Shown here piece after piece: positions 1 to 11,284 of a stretch of DNA of 64,000 bases. A program made the position numbers and the translations under genes. Position 1 is the stretch's first letter, and every line of letters begins with the position of its first letter. The notes beneath the pieces are model-generated. The model was not told the DNA's origin. It did no database searches and was given only the letters and a program-made list of their open reading frames with translations. The stretch is from the NCBI GenBank assembly GCA_916610825.1, contig OU744452.1, positions 14,798,110 to 14,862,109 on the forward strand, in the 5' to 3' direction. Origin of the DNA: Haliclystus octoradiatus. Lineage: Eukaryota; Cnidaria; Staurozoa; Stauromedusae; Haliclystidae.

Positions 1-332
1 AATAATAAGTCCATATTGATAGGCACTTACAAAACATTAACAAATATACACTGTATAACAGGGTGTATGCCCATTCAGAAAATAAATTTACATTATAAGT
101 TCATAACATAATTAACATAATAGTATAAGCCAGCTCTAATCAAGTATATGCATTAAAGTAATAATAAAAAATATGATCATTGCTACATCCAAATGGGCGT
201 ACATAGATTATATAATTTGATTGTAATAGAATTATATTAATATGGCCACAAATCAAGATTTAGATGAATAGGCTGCAGATATAATAAATTACATAGCAAA
301 GACATAACTCCATTACTTCCATATTCAATTAT

Positions 333-1896
333 TCATTGACGTGTTTGTGGTAGACAAAGACCATATTGCCACAAAACCATACCCTCGTTGCATAAGTAAT
401 CGTTGAAATTATCTCTAACTTCCTTTGCAGCAAACGGGGCATTATGGCCTGTTGGTGGGACCTGCAGAGGCAGCATATTTGATGTGCAATTTTGTTGACG
501 CCATCTCCCAGGGGCAGTTTTGTGGTTAGCATTAATGCTGTCACACAAGCCAGAAGGACAATAAGAACCTGTGTTGTCTGTTTTGCGTAGAAAATTGTGA
601 ATTATCAGGGTGCATAGGGTGACTACCTCTATCTTTTTTGGAGGGATTGTGAAATTGCTACGAAAAAGCCTCCAACGATTTGCAATAATACCAAACAGGT
701 TCTCAGATATCCTTCTGGCTCTACTGTGACGATAGTTGTAAATTCGTTTTTCATCATCTAAATTTGACATGGGATAAGGCTTCATGAGAAATGTTTTTAA
801 GGCAAATGCGTCATCCCCAACAAAGACATAAGGCAACGATACAGTGCTGGAAGGAAGGGTATTGTTGTTGAGAAACAATCTTAATAGTAATTAATCTTAA
901 TAGTAATTATTTAATCTATGAGAGATTGTCCTTATGAAAACGAGGCTACAGACCTCATGTTTACGACTAGCAGTTTCATGATGGCTGATCTACATTGCAG
1001 TCTTTTTACTTTATGATTACATCTAGTTATATCTCAGAAATCTCGTGTCATCGCTGTGTCGTAGTTAATTAGACATCATGTCAACAATTGTTAGGGGGCA
1101 ACTCCATCTCCCCGCTTTCAATTTGCTGGTCCAAAGCGGTTTTATTCCATACCCCTCCATCAGATACTCTCCCATTAGTTCCAACATCTGCGTACAGGCA
1201 TTCGTAATTAGGGCCAGCTACAGCTAGAAGGACTATAGAATTGGTGTGTTTGTAGTTGTAATAAATAGAACCAGAGTTTGGGGGTCGCTGCATAACTAGA
1301 TGTTTACCATCAATTGCTCCAATGAAATTTGGATATTGCCAACGATCACCAAACTCTTTGCCTACAGCAATTAATCCATTCTTCTGATGTGGACGGTGTT
1401 TTCAGAAATATTGACTGCATGTTTTTAATAACTGCTTCACAGACATTTTGGATAATGTATGAAATAGCTCTTACAGAGATCCTAAATTGATAGGATTGTG
1501 AGTGGAATGTCTCTCCTGTTGCCATGAACCTTAATGTTAGTGTTAAGCGTGATTTTGCGTTAATGGTTGCAGTTCCTCCGACAATCTCCGTTGGAGTGAT
1601 ATCTGCCTCAATGTAGCTAAGAATAGTTAGAAAGTGATCTAAAGTCATTCGTAGCATTTCTCTGTTGAGGCAGAGTCCTCGGCCGACAATTCTCTGATGA
1701 TATTGCTGGAATAGCCATGTTGGTTTCTTCGTCTTATCCAGTCTCGAGTTCTACCTCTTCTCCGTGGAACATTATCATCAAACATAATCTCCAACATAAT
1801 AACAAAGAAAGCAAGTTTTCGCTTACGAAGCTGTTGCAATAGAAGGGGCGATAAAGAAGGTGCCATAATCAAAAGAAAATACATATAATTTTGCAC
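333..1896 (-). pseudogene. PIF/Harbinger transposase (HARBI1-like DDE nuclease), broken, copy A
   Basis: On the minus strand the pieces read in family order. First is an N-terminal basic helix-rich part with RTRDWIRRRNQHG (about 1896-1650). Next is the HTH-like region with LRFMATGETFHSQSYQFRIS (1657-1346). Then comes the catalytic core with IDGKHLVMQRPPNSG and LYADVGTNGRVSDGGVW (about 1340-1081), and last VFVGDDAFALK plus RRISENLFGIIANRWR (878-333). The three DDE-type acidic positions (DGKH, YADVG, RRISEN) are visible. The frame shifts between the first two pieces and again near 1340. About 200 bases between 1085 and 860 may be an intron, since a CTTCCTTCCAG acceptor precedes the last piece. 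The family cuts and pastes DNA in the nucleus. This copy looks inactive. Confidence 0.85.
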
Positions 1897-2239
1897 AAAC
1901 TCAACAAATAAACGCCATGTTTTTATAACTCAGTTTCAGGTGGGTAGTTCCCAAGTCCAATCCCGCGTTTTAGGAAAAGTCTATGGTTAAGTTGGATAAT
2001 CGTTTGCCCACGTATCCAACATTTATTTGGACTCAGTTGGATTTTGTCCAAATAGCAATGTTGGATGGTTTGCTCGGGCCTTTATTCTATAATGCTCTGT
2101 TTTACCATAGTTTATAGAGACACCTGGTTAAAAAAGCTTCTATTAAAACAATAGGTCTATTGTCTAATGTTGTAAATGTGTCACGTGACGAAGAAGCTCC
2201 ATCAAGTTTTCATTTCTTCTTCGTTGCAATTTCAAAGTG

Positions 2240-3620
2240 GCCATGCGGGTCTATGCACTTGGTATAACTCCATTGTTATCGTTTATTAGACAACTACCAA
2301 CAAACGAGTTACGCCATGCTGCCTTTGCTGATGATCTTGGAGGAGCAAGCACTTTCAACGAATTACGTATATAGTTGGATAAAATCCTAGAATATGGTCC
2401 CAAACTTGGATACTATCCTAACAACAAAAAGTCATGGCAAGTTGTGAAATCTCCAGAGAAAGCTGAAACAGCCATATCGGTGTTTTTATTTAACACAAAT
2501 CAATATTACGCTTAACGTACGGAAATGTCTGGGTGGATTTATTGGAAATACAGAAGGAACATCTGCATACACTCTGAGCTAGTAAGAAAATGGTATGAAC
2601 AAATAGTGGGCTTATCTCAGATAGCAAAGAGTCAACCCCGAGCTGCATACACTGCCTTTGTTGGTGGATGTTGTCATAAGCTAACATATTACATCAGAAC
2701 TTCATCCCAGAGCTTCAAACGACAAACTGAACTTCCCTTTTTAGACCATGCAATTGACACTCTTTACATCCCATCAATTTGCGAAGGACATGGTTACATG
2801 TCATCAACATAAGAAACATCAACCACCAAACTCTACGTGAAGACCTACAGGCAAGAATGGACAGTATGAGTTTTCGTGCAAATCAGCTTATTAGTATGAA
2901 AGGGTCATCAAATTGGTTAACAACTTTACCTTTGAAGTCAGAAGGATTTTCTCTAAGTAAGCGGGAATTTTTTGATGCAATTTGCCTTCGATATCGCTGG
3001 CCAATGAAGCATGTCCCCTTAGACTGTCCATGTGGAAAAAAATACACCATCGACCATGCTCTATCCTGCCCAAAAGGGGGGTACATGTTTCAACGCCATG
3101 ATAACATTAGAGACACCTTGGGGAAAGTTTTAGAGGAAACCTGTCGAGATGTTGCAATTGAGCCTCATATTGCCCCTTTAACAGGACAAAATCGACCACC
3201 ATCTACAATAACAGGAGACGAAACTCGCCTAGATATCTGCGCTAGAGGTTTTGGATTAGAGGTCAAAGAGCATTTTTTGACGTAACGTAAGGGTGTTCAA
3301 TCCCTTTGCTCCTACAAATCTAAACCAAAACCTCAAGCAAAATTTCAAAACGCAGGAAAAAGAAAAAAAAAGAATATACAACAAAAGAATCATAGAAGTT
3401 GAACACGGTTCTTTTACACCTCTGATCTTTTCTGCGGATGGTGGCTGCAGTCCAGAAACTGAACGCTTCATAAGTGAGATATCTGAAAACTAGTAGAGAA
3501 GCAATACAATGATATCAGCGTTGAAAAAATTGGCTTAGAAACAAATTGTCCTTTGCCTATGTTAGATCTGCAATTTTGTGTATTCGGAGTTCAAAAACAA
3601 TAAAGTGAACACCATTCACT
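2240..3620 (+). mobile_element. R2-like (restriction-like endonuclease) non-LTR retrotransposon, 5'-truncated, copy A
   Basis: The sequence starts inside a reverse transcriptase: YALGITPLLSFIRQ, then the catalytic box AAFADDLGGAS at about 2312-2346. The thumb-like region WYEQIVGLSQIAKSQPRAAY (2594-2653) follows. The C-terminal part (about 2820-3390) has a CPCGKKYTIDHALSC zinc knuckle, RHDNIRDTLGK, TRLDICARGFG and, after a frame break near 3270, VRVFNPFAPTNLNQNL. That order (CCHC knuckle, RHD, PD-like, DV-like motif) is the layout of the R2/NeSL restriction-like endonuclease. Several stops interrupt the frame. Similarity to the 21490-24575 copy ends at about 3620, which marks the element's 3' end. 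The exact clade is uncertain. Confidence 0.75.
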
Positions 3621-3819
3621 AACACTCTATAAGATGCCAATATAACAGATGTGGTAGGATCCATCAACTAATGATGGACCCACATCAACTTCATATTAAG
3701 TAAAAATAAATAGAATATAAAATTAATTTGAATATAAACATAATTTATAAACCTCCCATTTGTATGTCCATAAAAATTTGTTTTGAAATATATCTTATCA
3801 TTATTTAAAAAAATTCAAA

Positions 3820-4840
3820 ATGGCTGTGTGTTTCAACCCTGAACTTAACAGTTCTAATTGTGACGATTGTCTATCTACTTCAGATTCTTTAATGATTTCT
3901 GAATTTGTTTTGGATAATGCAGATTTATCATTTGATCTTCCTTTTATATTGGATGAAGAAGTCAATTATAATAATAATAATAATAATAATAATACGCATT
4001 TTTATAGCGCCATTTCTTGATGAATCCAATGGCGCTTTACAGGATTATATAGTAATAAAATTAAATAAAAGGTATATACAAAATGAAATACATAAGGTAA
4101 GTAAGTATAAGGTAAGATTCATTGTTAAACATCTACAGCATATTTGTAAACATCTACAGCATCTATCGTTGTTAAAATTATTTAATTGGAGATACAAATG
4201 TCAAATGCAACGAATGTGCGAAAGAATTTAAATCTAGTACTGGTTTGAAAATTCACGTTTCAAGGATGCATAAAACTACTGTATCTCAATCACTTTTAAA
4301 TACACAGTGTTTGTCTCGTGATGATATTACTACACTGGTTTTAACAGTAAACAGAAAAATGAAAGACGAAGAAATATTTCTACTTCCATTATAGAACAAC
4401 TGCCGTCTTCTGTCCGTGTAGAACTATCAAAATCGCTTTGCAAGCTTTTGCAAACTTATTCTGTCAATGGAAAACTAAATTCATTCTACAAAAAATTTTG
4501 TAAAGTACTAAATAAATCTGCCACTTTTTATCCCAGCACGAAAGTAGAAATCGTAAATCTTCTGCTTACTAAACTGGCACCTGAACTCATCTCGTTTGTC
4601 AAAAATGCATCGAAAATGATTGATGAAATTGATGACAAAGTCGTTGATAATATTAAAGAAGAGAGAAGAGGGCGATGTCTTATACTCTGAGATCTGTTCT
4701 TTGAAGATATACAAGAAAACAGTTTTTGGTAAGACAGGCCCACGCCAGTGGCAGAGCCAAATCGCTAGCCTGTTTTTAAATACTTTGAGAGCACCCAAGG
4801 ATGATAACATATATCTCAATAGCTTCGCGAATCACGACTA
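3820..4840 (+). pseudogene. C2H2 zinc-finger gene fragment, broken, copy A
   Basis: A start at 3820 opens MAVCFNPELNSSNCDDC and an acidic stretch that runs into an AAT microsatellite coding for Asn. A possible donor (AAG|GTAAGTAAG) follows at about 4097. From about 4190 the frame reads a single C2H2 finger, CNECAKEFKSSTGLKIHVSR followed by MH, with spacing C-X2-C-X12-H-X4-H. A frame change near 4377 leads to an alpha-helical tail with LPSSVRVELSKSLCKLL and SFYKKFCKVLNKS (to 4690). I do not recognise the parent. It may be a captured host gene or a transposon-encoded protein. Confidence 0.45.
3968..3994. repeat. (AAT)n microsatellite
   Basis: About nine AAT units inside the acidic ORF of the zinc-finger fragment, translating as consecutive Asn. 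The duplicate lies at 30398-30424, with the same length and one flanking C/T difference. Confidence 0.9.
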
Positions 4841-4901
4841 AAAGTTTTCTTCGCTGTCATCTGTCTGTCAAATGAGTTTGCCCTCTCCATTCATCCATTA
4901 A

Positions 4902-5214
4902 TCCCCTGGGGGGGGGTAACCAGCTCGGGGACGGGGAGGTGCCACTTTGAAAAAAGGTAAAGTACCCAAAAGTTCCAAAAATTCTGTTGATGCTACCCAA
5001 AAAGTTCCAACAGGTTAATTGATTTAGGTAAATACACAAAAATGATGAAATGATGCAAATTATTTCAAAAATTCTTGAAAAAGTCAAAGATAGGATACCC
5101 AAAAGCTCCAAAATTTGAAATCTCATACCCAAAAACTTTTTTCTCAGCTGGAATATGGACCCAAAAAAAGTGGCACGTCCCCGTATAGCCGTCCTAGTGG
5201 AGTTACCCCTGGGA
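4902..5214. mobile_element. TTAA-flanked MITE (piggyBac-like), copy A
   Basis: TTAA lies directly before (4898-4901) and directly after (5215-5218) a 313-bp element that begins TCCCCTGGGG and ends CCCCTGGGA. The inverted ends extend about 50 bp, both including AAAGTGGCAC in inverted orientation. Inside, the word ACCCAAAAGTTCC recurs in several forms. No coding potential. TTAA duplication with CCC-type ends is the piggyBac signature, which I infer here from termini only. Confidence 0.75.
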
Positions 5215-5560
5215 TTAATCCAGTATTTAAACAGGGTTAATAATATTCCCATAAAGTAATTTGTCAACTAAACTCTTGGAAATTGGTTACATCCTCTAAG
5301 GCTGCTGAACTTCTTGAAATTTTCCTGCCAGGGACAAGACACTACAAGACACATTATCAACCATGTCGATTATGCAAATATATATAGACATGCAGTAAGT
5401 AAGTTATTGAATTAGAAAGCATATAAATACCCCCAATAATACGCGTTTATATGCTTTTAACTAAATTGAAGAAAAGTGAAAGCAACCAAGCTATCATTTA
5501 TTCTACCTTTCTTGACTTTCGACTCGACCATAGAAATACCAGGAAATTAAATATTTAGAT

Positions 5561-6240
5561 GCCATTCATAAAGTACGTACTCAGTAAATACTCCAATAAT
5601 TGACCCCTACTGCCCCTGTACGCAGCTGTACGCTTTGTGATACCCCCCTGTGCGTACGCACTCAGTTTTATTCTGACTCCCCCAATTTTTGATTTTTTTT
5701 CAATGTGTTTTTCAAAATCAAGCAAGTACAACTTATAACGCGTAGTTTAATCCCCGCAAAATGATTAAATCAGTATACGCTTATTTCTTAATATTAGAAT
5801 ATAAATTTAAAAGAAGGAAGATCATAATTGTTAAACCTTTTGAATAATTTACAAAATCAACTGTTTACTCTATCTATGCAATGTGAATAATTAACAGCAT
5901 TGTTTTCTTTACGTTTTACATTTTTTTATGTTTTCAAAATGACGTAATATTTTAATTATATGTGGCGCAATTTTATGGTTGTCCAAGTAATGGCGTACTA
6001 TTTTATGATATTGACCGTATACTGTACGTTCTTCAAATTTATTTGATTTAAAACGTAACTTTTCGGTTAAGTGTAATTAATCATCACTAAAAACTGCATC
6101 AAATATATTTGAAAATAACCGAAGAGACAGTGAAGATGCGTACGTACTAACCTTGATTGACCCCCTTCCCCCCTGTACGCAGCTGTACGCTTTTGGTGTG
6201 ACCCCCTCCCCCATACTGAGTACGTACTTTATGGATGGCC
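5561..6240. mobile_element. MITE with GTACGTAC-type inverted ends, copy A
   Basis: The left end GCCATTCATAAAGTACGTAC and the right end GTACGTACTTTATGGATGGC are inverted repeats. Both sub-termini carry C-rich tracts and the shared word CTGTACGCAGCTGTACGC. The 680-bp interior is AT-rich and non-coding. I could not define a target duplication. The termini resemble ends seen widely in animal DNA transposons, but the superfamily is uncertain. Confidence 0.65.
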
Positions 6241-6277
6241 CCTCACGTCAATAGCCATTACATATAACATAGCAATA

Positions 6278-6424
6278 TGTGGCATAATGTGATGCCTCAT
6301 TTCCATGTAAACCTCGTTTATATATTCTGTACATATAGTAAATTTAATGTCAATATAGATCACTTCTGTCTCAGCTATGAGCGTGTCATCATCTACCTTC
6401 TAATGCTTATGTCGTGATATCACA
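6278..6424 (+). repeat. 5' LTR of Gypsy element A
   Basis: 147 bp, beginning TGTGGCATAATG and ending GATATCACA. It contains TTTATATATTC as a possible TATA region. The gag ATG follows only 14 bases after the LTR end, so any primer binding site (TTGGCACTGCG, from 6426) nearly abuts the coding start. Confidence 0.9.
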
Positions 6425-6438
6425 ATTGGCACTGCGTA

Positions 6439-7218
6439 ATGGATTGCAAAAGAATCCTACAGGTTGATGATGCAGAGAATGCTATTGCTTGGTTTGGAGC
6501 TTTCAATGCTAGATTTCGTAGAGAGAAGATTGTTGATGGTGACGCTAACAAACATGAAGAATTATCAAAGGCAGATTTATTCCTGGAGCTATGTGGCGAG
6601 AACGCTTATATTACATTTTCTCGATTGGTCAAGCCATTAAGTTTAGATGCTCTCCCTTTTGACGTTATTTACGAGGAGGCAAAATCAGATATTGAGCCAA
6701 AGAAACGATTTCTTATTGCAGATAGGACAGAATTTTTCAAATTACGAAAGAAAAAAGACGAATCTATTGAAAATGTATACTCCCGAATCAACTATCTCGC
6801 TGATCGTTGCGACTTTTCGCAATTAAAAGCTATGGGAGATCCATCCTCTGAGTTGAAGCGCTTAGCTTTTATAAATTGCTTTAAAGATCACAGAATTACT
6901 CGGGATTTATTGGATCATATGCGACAGTTTCCTGAGGCATCCTTCGAAGATCTACGAGCAAGATACTACGAACAAACAGACATATTTATTCAGCAGAAGC
7001 AACGTGTTGACGATAAATCTGGTACAAGTTTGCCCGTATTGGCTATGGATACTACTGAATCTACACGTAAACAATGTAAATTTTGTGATACGAATCATCC
7101 ACCTAGAAAGTGTCCAGCCTACAATAAACGATGCGCAAGATGTGGTAAGCTAGGACATTCATTGAATGCTGTTTTAAAAAGGCCAACTCATGTAAGCCGA
7201 AAGATATTAACGACATAG
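6439..7218 (+). CDS. Gag of Gypsy element A (frame broken in second zinc knuckle)
   Basis: A capsid-like helical region (residues about 1-190) with EFFKLRKKKDESIENVYSRI is followed by a knuckle CKFCDTNHPPRKC. A second knuckle, CARCGKLGH, has a last cysteine that lies in another frame. The frame changes near 7158, so the annotated C-terminus (RPTHVSRKILTT) is probably not native. The pol frame continues with KKANSCKPKDIND. The protein would form the cytoplasmic particle of the retroelement. Start at the first ATG, close to the LTR. Confidence 0.8.
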   Translation: MDCKRILQVDDAENAIAWFGAFNARFRREKIVDGDANKHEELSKADLFLELCGENAYITFSRLVKPLSLDALPFDVIYEEAKSDIEPKKRFLIADRTEFFKLRKKKDESIENVYSRINYLADRCDFSQLKAMGDPSSELKRLAFINCFKDHRITRDLLDHMRQFPEASFEDLRARYYEQTDIFIQQKQRVDDKSGTSLPVLAMDTTESTRKQCKFCDTNHPPRKCPAYNKRCARCGKLGHSLNAVLKRPTHVSRKILTT

Positions 7219-9800
7219 ATTTACATGTAGGAAACATTGATACTCTCAATAAGAATACTTCTGATGATGATAATGATTTAGCATTTATTTGCCATTTGTT
7301 TGACGATGTTAATCTGAAAATACATGACGTAGCATTGACCCCTGAGGTAATCACAGTTAATGGTATTGATGTCAGCATGATTCAGGATTCCGGAGCAGCA
7401 TGTTCTGTTTTGTTGACAAAGCTATGGCGGAAAATCAATTGTCCTGAATTGAATGCAACACAGAGGAAACTCACTTGCTACGATGACCATCAACTGTTTT
7501 TTAGGACATTGTAATTTAACAATTTGTGGACTTAATGGTAGTTTAAATGTAATTTTTTGTTGTTGTAGAATCTAATCGTAACTGTGGGCTTTTAGGACGT
7601 GACGTTCTAAGAAAGTCTCATGCTATTCATTTGGTTGCCGAAGATATTAAGCCTCTTCCTTACATCACAGGTGTCATTGCTTCTATGAAATTAAAAAAGG
7701 GTGCTTGGCCAATGTTTTGTAGGGCTCGCCCAGTTCCTCTTCCGCTAAGAGAGTCTGTTTGTGCAAAGCTAGAAAACTTGAAGCTCTAGGTATTATTGAG
7801 CCAATCGAAGGGGGTGGGGCAGAAAACGCATAACCTGTGGTTTGGATTAAAAAAAAGTCGGGCGGTTTCGTATGTGTGCGGACTTTAGCGTTCACATTAA
7901 TGATAAAATACTTTGTGATGATTATCCTTTGGCCAAACATAGAGACAATATTTTCTGAAATGGACGGCCCCCAATACTTTTCAAAAATTGATTTCAAATC
8001 GGCATATTGGCAAGTCCTGCTAGACGCGCATGCTCAAGCCTTGTCAGTAATCAATACCAGTGAAGGCTAATATCGAGTAACCCGACTACAAATGGGTATG
8101 AGAAATAGCTCAGCAATTTTTCAGCGCTATCGTAGAGGTTTTGAAAGGCATCAAATGCGCTATTGCCTATCAAGACGATGTACTCGTTTTTGCTAAAACC
8201 GAAGTATCATTAGCCAAGCGATTAAATGCAGTAATGGAACGGTTTGCAAACCGAAAATTGTCTATAAATACTGAAAAATGCACCCAGCGTGATTCGGAAG
8301 TGACGTTTTTAGGTTACAGAATTTCTGCTAATGGTATCCAACCTGACAAAACCCTTGTGCAAAAAATTGAATCTATGCGTGCCCCCCAGAACAAAAAGGA
8401 AGTCAAATCTTTCGTAGGTCTGGTAAATTTTTTCGGACGACTGATTCCTAATTTCGCCGATAAAATTAAACCTCTTAATGCTTTACGAAAACAAAATTCT
8501 CATTTTAAATGGATTGAAAAATGCGATAGAGCTTTCCAGCATCTTAAATTAGAATTATCTAGGGAACCTATTGTACAACCATATTATCTGTCAAAGGAGG
8601 CAACGTTGACTACTGACGCGTCTGCGGATTGCATAGCTGGGGGGTACTGACTCAGGAAGGCAAGCCAGTAATTTTTATTTCTATGTCGCTAACAGCAGCT
8701 GAGCAGAAATACTCTGCTACTGAAAGAGAATGATTAGGCATTGTATGGTGCGTAGAGCGGCTTCGCCAGCTATTATTAGGAAGAAAATTTACTCTTGTCA
8801 CTGACCATAAAGCACTTATTCAATTATTTGGGGCAAACGAGTCAATCCCTAAAACTGCTTCCGCTCGCATTTGTCGTTGGGCTATTAAATTAATGGCCTT
8901 TGATTATGAAATACAACATCGCCCAGGTACAGAAATTGCCCACGCTGATGCTCTTTCTAGGTTCTCCAACCATACTATCACGCGCGAAGATGTAGTTGCT
9001 TCTATTGAGATTGCTAATGTCACTGACTCTGCGTTTTTAAAACCTTTAATCCCTTTTCTTGATTTAAAACTTGCAACAAGCTCAGATTTATTAGCTTCAA
9101 GTATTCAAAAACGTATTATAGTAATGATGACTGGATTAAAACATCAGAAGCAGAACGTCCTTTCTTGAGCGTGTGTAATATGTTAACTGTAGAAAATGAC
9201 GTCATATACTGTGGATCGGTACCATTCATACCGACAGCTCTTCGTAGCTCTGTTATGCAAGCTGCACATACTACAAATCAAGGCATAAATGCTACTAGAC
9301 CCTTGTTAAGCAAAGGGCCCGGATTAGCTTAGCAAGCGTCGAGTAGCATTTATATACATTATTAGTAAATGTGCTTTGTGTGCTCAAATCCGTCCAGTAA
9401 CCGGGAAATCTGTTCACCGTTGGCCAGAGGTTCCACCGTGGGAACGTCTTCAAATGGACTTTGGTCACATTGCCGACGTCGGTAATGTTCTATTGATCGT
9501 TGACGCTGGTAGCGGGTGGATCGAGGCCTTTCGTTGTCCCGATAGGTCCACCTAGCATATTATTAAAATATTTTCTGCTCTATTTTCCTGTTTTGGCGTA
9601 GCTAAGCATCTTGTTTCCGATAATGCCCAGGAATTTGTTAACGACGAAATTGTAAATTGGCTAAAAAATTCCGGCTGTTATAAATCATCTATATATATAT
9701 ATACATCTATTTATTTTCCTCGCGCTAGTGGTCTAGCTGAGCGCTCTGTCCAAACCATTAGCACGAGACTATTCCTACACGAGATATTAGTGGTGCTGCG
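7200..9800 (+). pseudogene. Pol remnant of Gypsy element A (PR-RT-RH-IN)
   Basis: The protease motif is IQDSGAACSVL (about 7380). RT has KIDFKSAYWQV (about 7985) and the catalytic box YQDDVLVF (about 8168). LGYRISANGIQPDK and FVGLVNFFGRLIPNFADK follow. RNase H has LTTDASADC (about 8608) and TDHKALI (about 8801), then RPGTEIAHADALSRF. The integrase core has MDFGHIADV (about 9450), VSDNAQEFV (about 9614) and GLAERSVQT (about 9730). Stops occur near 7513, 7786, 7830, 8068, 8731 and 9552. A 65-bp hairpin (9287-9351) sits in the integrase N-terminal region. The chromodomain/C-terminal part is missing. Confidence 0.85.
9287..9351. repeat. Hairpin inside Gypsy integrase region (copy A)
   Basis: AAATGCTACT at 9287 and AGTAGCATTT ending at 9351 begin 25-bp inverted arms with about three mismatches around a 15-base loop. 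The copy B equivalent is 35716-35780. It lies where the HHCC zinc-binding part of the integrase should be coded, and the reading is disturbed there. Confidence 0.7.
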
Positions 9801-10013
9801 TCATCACAATCTAGCGTAGCCCAATCTAACGAAGAACAAAGTAGCATACAAGACGCAGAGCCACATCGACGCTCTACACGTGTAATTAATTGTCCTGCCT
9901 GGCCTGTTATGGGTATGATGAATGATAACTTAATTTATAATATTTTCTGTAACTAATTATTAGTTTGTAATAATATTTAATCTATATGTTTCTCAACCTA
10001 GAAGGAGGGAAGT

Positions 10014-10160
10014 TGTGACATAATGTGATGCCTCATTTCCATGTAAACCTCGTTTATATATTCTGTACATATAGTAAATTTAATGTCAATATAAATCACT
10101 TCTATCTCAGCTATGAACGTGTCATCATCTGCCTTCTAATGCTTATGTCGTGATATCACA
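10014..10160 (+). repeat. 3' LTR of Gypsy element A
   Basis: 147 bp, TGTGACATAATG to GATATCACA. It is preceded by a purine-rich tract GAAGGAGGGAAG (about 10001-10012), a good polypurine tract for plus-strand priming. Confidence 0.9.
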
Positions 10161-10349
10161 CAATAGTTCCATAATTATTTACAATTTAATCCGTGTTTGT
10201 CCTTGTCCCTTTATTGTTAATTTTGTAATGTGTATTTATGTATATATTCTTGATTTTGGATAGTAAAAAACAAAAACAGCTCGACCATAGATTATGGTTC
10301 GACAGTAAACGACTTTAATTACACCCCAGAAGACTAAGCAGCATCGATC

Positions 10350-10451
10350 ATGAAGTTCTGTTGTCTCGTTTGTCAGCGTCATCTTGTAATTCCCATTATT
10401 CTACTATTTGCATTACTACTATTATCGGTTTGCTACATTTGTGGTTGGTGA
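10350..10451 (+). CDS. Possible 33-residue single-span membrane peptide
   Basis: ATG at 10350 opens MKFCCLVCQRH followed by a 19-residue hydrophobic run (LVIPIILLFALLLLSVCYI) and CGW before TGA. It lies just outside the duplication boundary. The size and layout (short polar head, one span) resemble micropeptides such as the sarcolamban type, but there is no sequence identity to support a function. Chance cannot be excluded for so short a frame. Confidence 0.25.
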   Translation: MKFCCLVCQRHLVIPIILLFALLLLSVCYICGW

Positions 10452-11284
10452 TTTAAAGCGGCAGTGTCTTTGGGGGTCGTTGGTGAATCGGCGGTAGGCG
10501 GTAAGGAACAGTTGGCACGAAGGGGATTACGATGGGCTGCTGGTCTCCTCTATATGTCTCAAATAAATAGATGGATGAAATCAATAAAAAATTACTCATA
10601 AAAAGTAACACACACAAGTTACAATTAAGTAGTGAAAAATTCACACAGAAGTGAATGATCAGACAGGTAGCCTGTGATTGGTATTGCAAATTGTAAAAAG
10701 TTGTACGGCGGCAGGAGACTAGCAGTTAGTAGCATAGTAGCACGAAGTTACTGGAAAGCCCAGTTCATTAAAGTGGTAAATCATGTAAAATGACGTTTAA
10801 CGGTTGCAAATTTAGGATTTGGGAGTAAGCAATTCATGTAGGTGCGCATGCAAAATTCAAAGCAGCTGTATTCATTGCATCATGTAAAATTTGATACATA
10901 TTACATAATACCTCGCGCGCACGTGAATGGGGAATGTCATTGCCATGCAATGTCAATGTTATAATAAATAGAAGTACACTAAAGTTACTTTTAGCCATCA
11001 AACCATACCAATGGTAACAATAAATCAATATACAACTTCACGGTCAAGCAATTAAACTTGAAAGATAACTAAACGGTAAAATAAGTCACTTATAATTAAA
11101 TCAGACACACTTTAGTTCGCATATTACGATAAATAATATGCAAATATAAATTTAAATACAATTTGAAGTCCAAGGCAACCAGCCACAATAATAAACAGTA
11201 ACGCCTTGTATAGGAATGGTAATAATGGTGAGGTAGATAATTCGCAGAGGATGTGGTTTGATAGTTCAGCAGCCAGCAGTACAA
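10452..11284. other. Non-coding stretch
   Basis: No convincing coding, RNA or repeat signal seen. A short minus-strand proline-rich frame (PFVPTVPYRLPPIHQRPPK, about 10540-10470) has no supporting splice or homology evidence. Confidence 0.5.

Larger units (their letters stand above)
6278..10160 (+). mobile_element. Ty3/Gypsy-type LTR retrotransposon, copy A
   Basis: Two 147-bp LTRs (6278-6424 and 10014-10160) start TGTG and end TCACA. They are flanked by a 5-bp target duplication CAATA (6273-6277 and 10161-10165). The order gag, protease, RT, RNase H, integrase is the Ty3/Gypsy order. The element is only 3.88 kb. The LTRs differ at 5 sites (about 3.4%), so the insertion is much older than the block duplication (about 0.25%). 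Pol has several in-frame stops and frame changes. Confidence 0.92.
1..10326. repeat. Segmental duplication, copy A (10.3 kb of nested transposons)
   Basis: Base 1 of the window matches base 26431, and the match runs to 10326/36743. The offset is 26430 at first, 26429 after a 1-base indel near 4391, and 26417 after a 12-base indel in an AT repeat near 9690. By eye I count about 26 substitutions, roughly 0.25% divergence. The block holds Harbinger, R2-like, zinc-finger, MITE and Gypsy remains in the same order in both copies. The left limit is cut by the window edge, so the true length is unknown. The same stop codons and frameshifts occur in both copies, so the elements were dead before the block was duplicated. 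Confidence 0.95.

Noticed and set aside
4857-5267. 136-codon minus-strand ORF (MTNYFMGILLTLFKYW...)
   Set aside because: It lies wholly over the TTAA-flanked MITE with inverted ends and repeats; low-complexity hydrophobic translation, no family resemblance.
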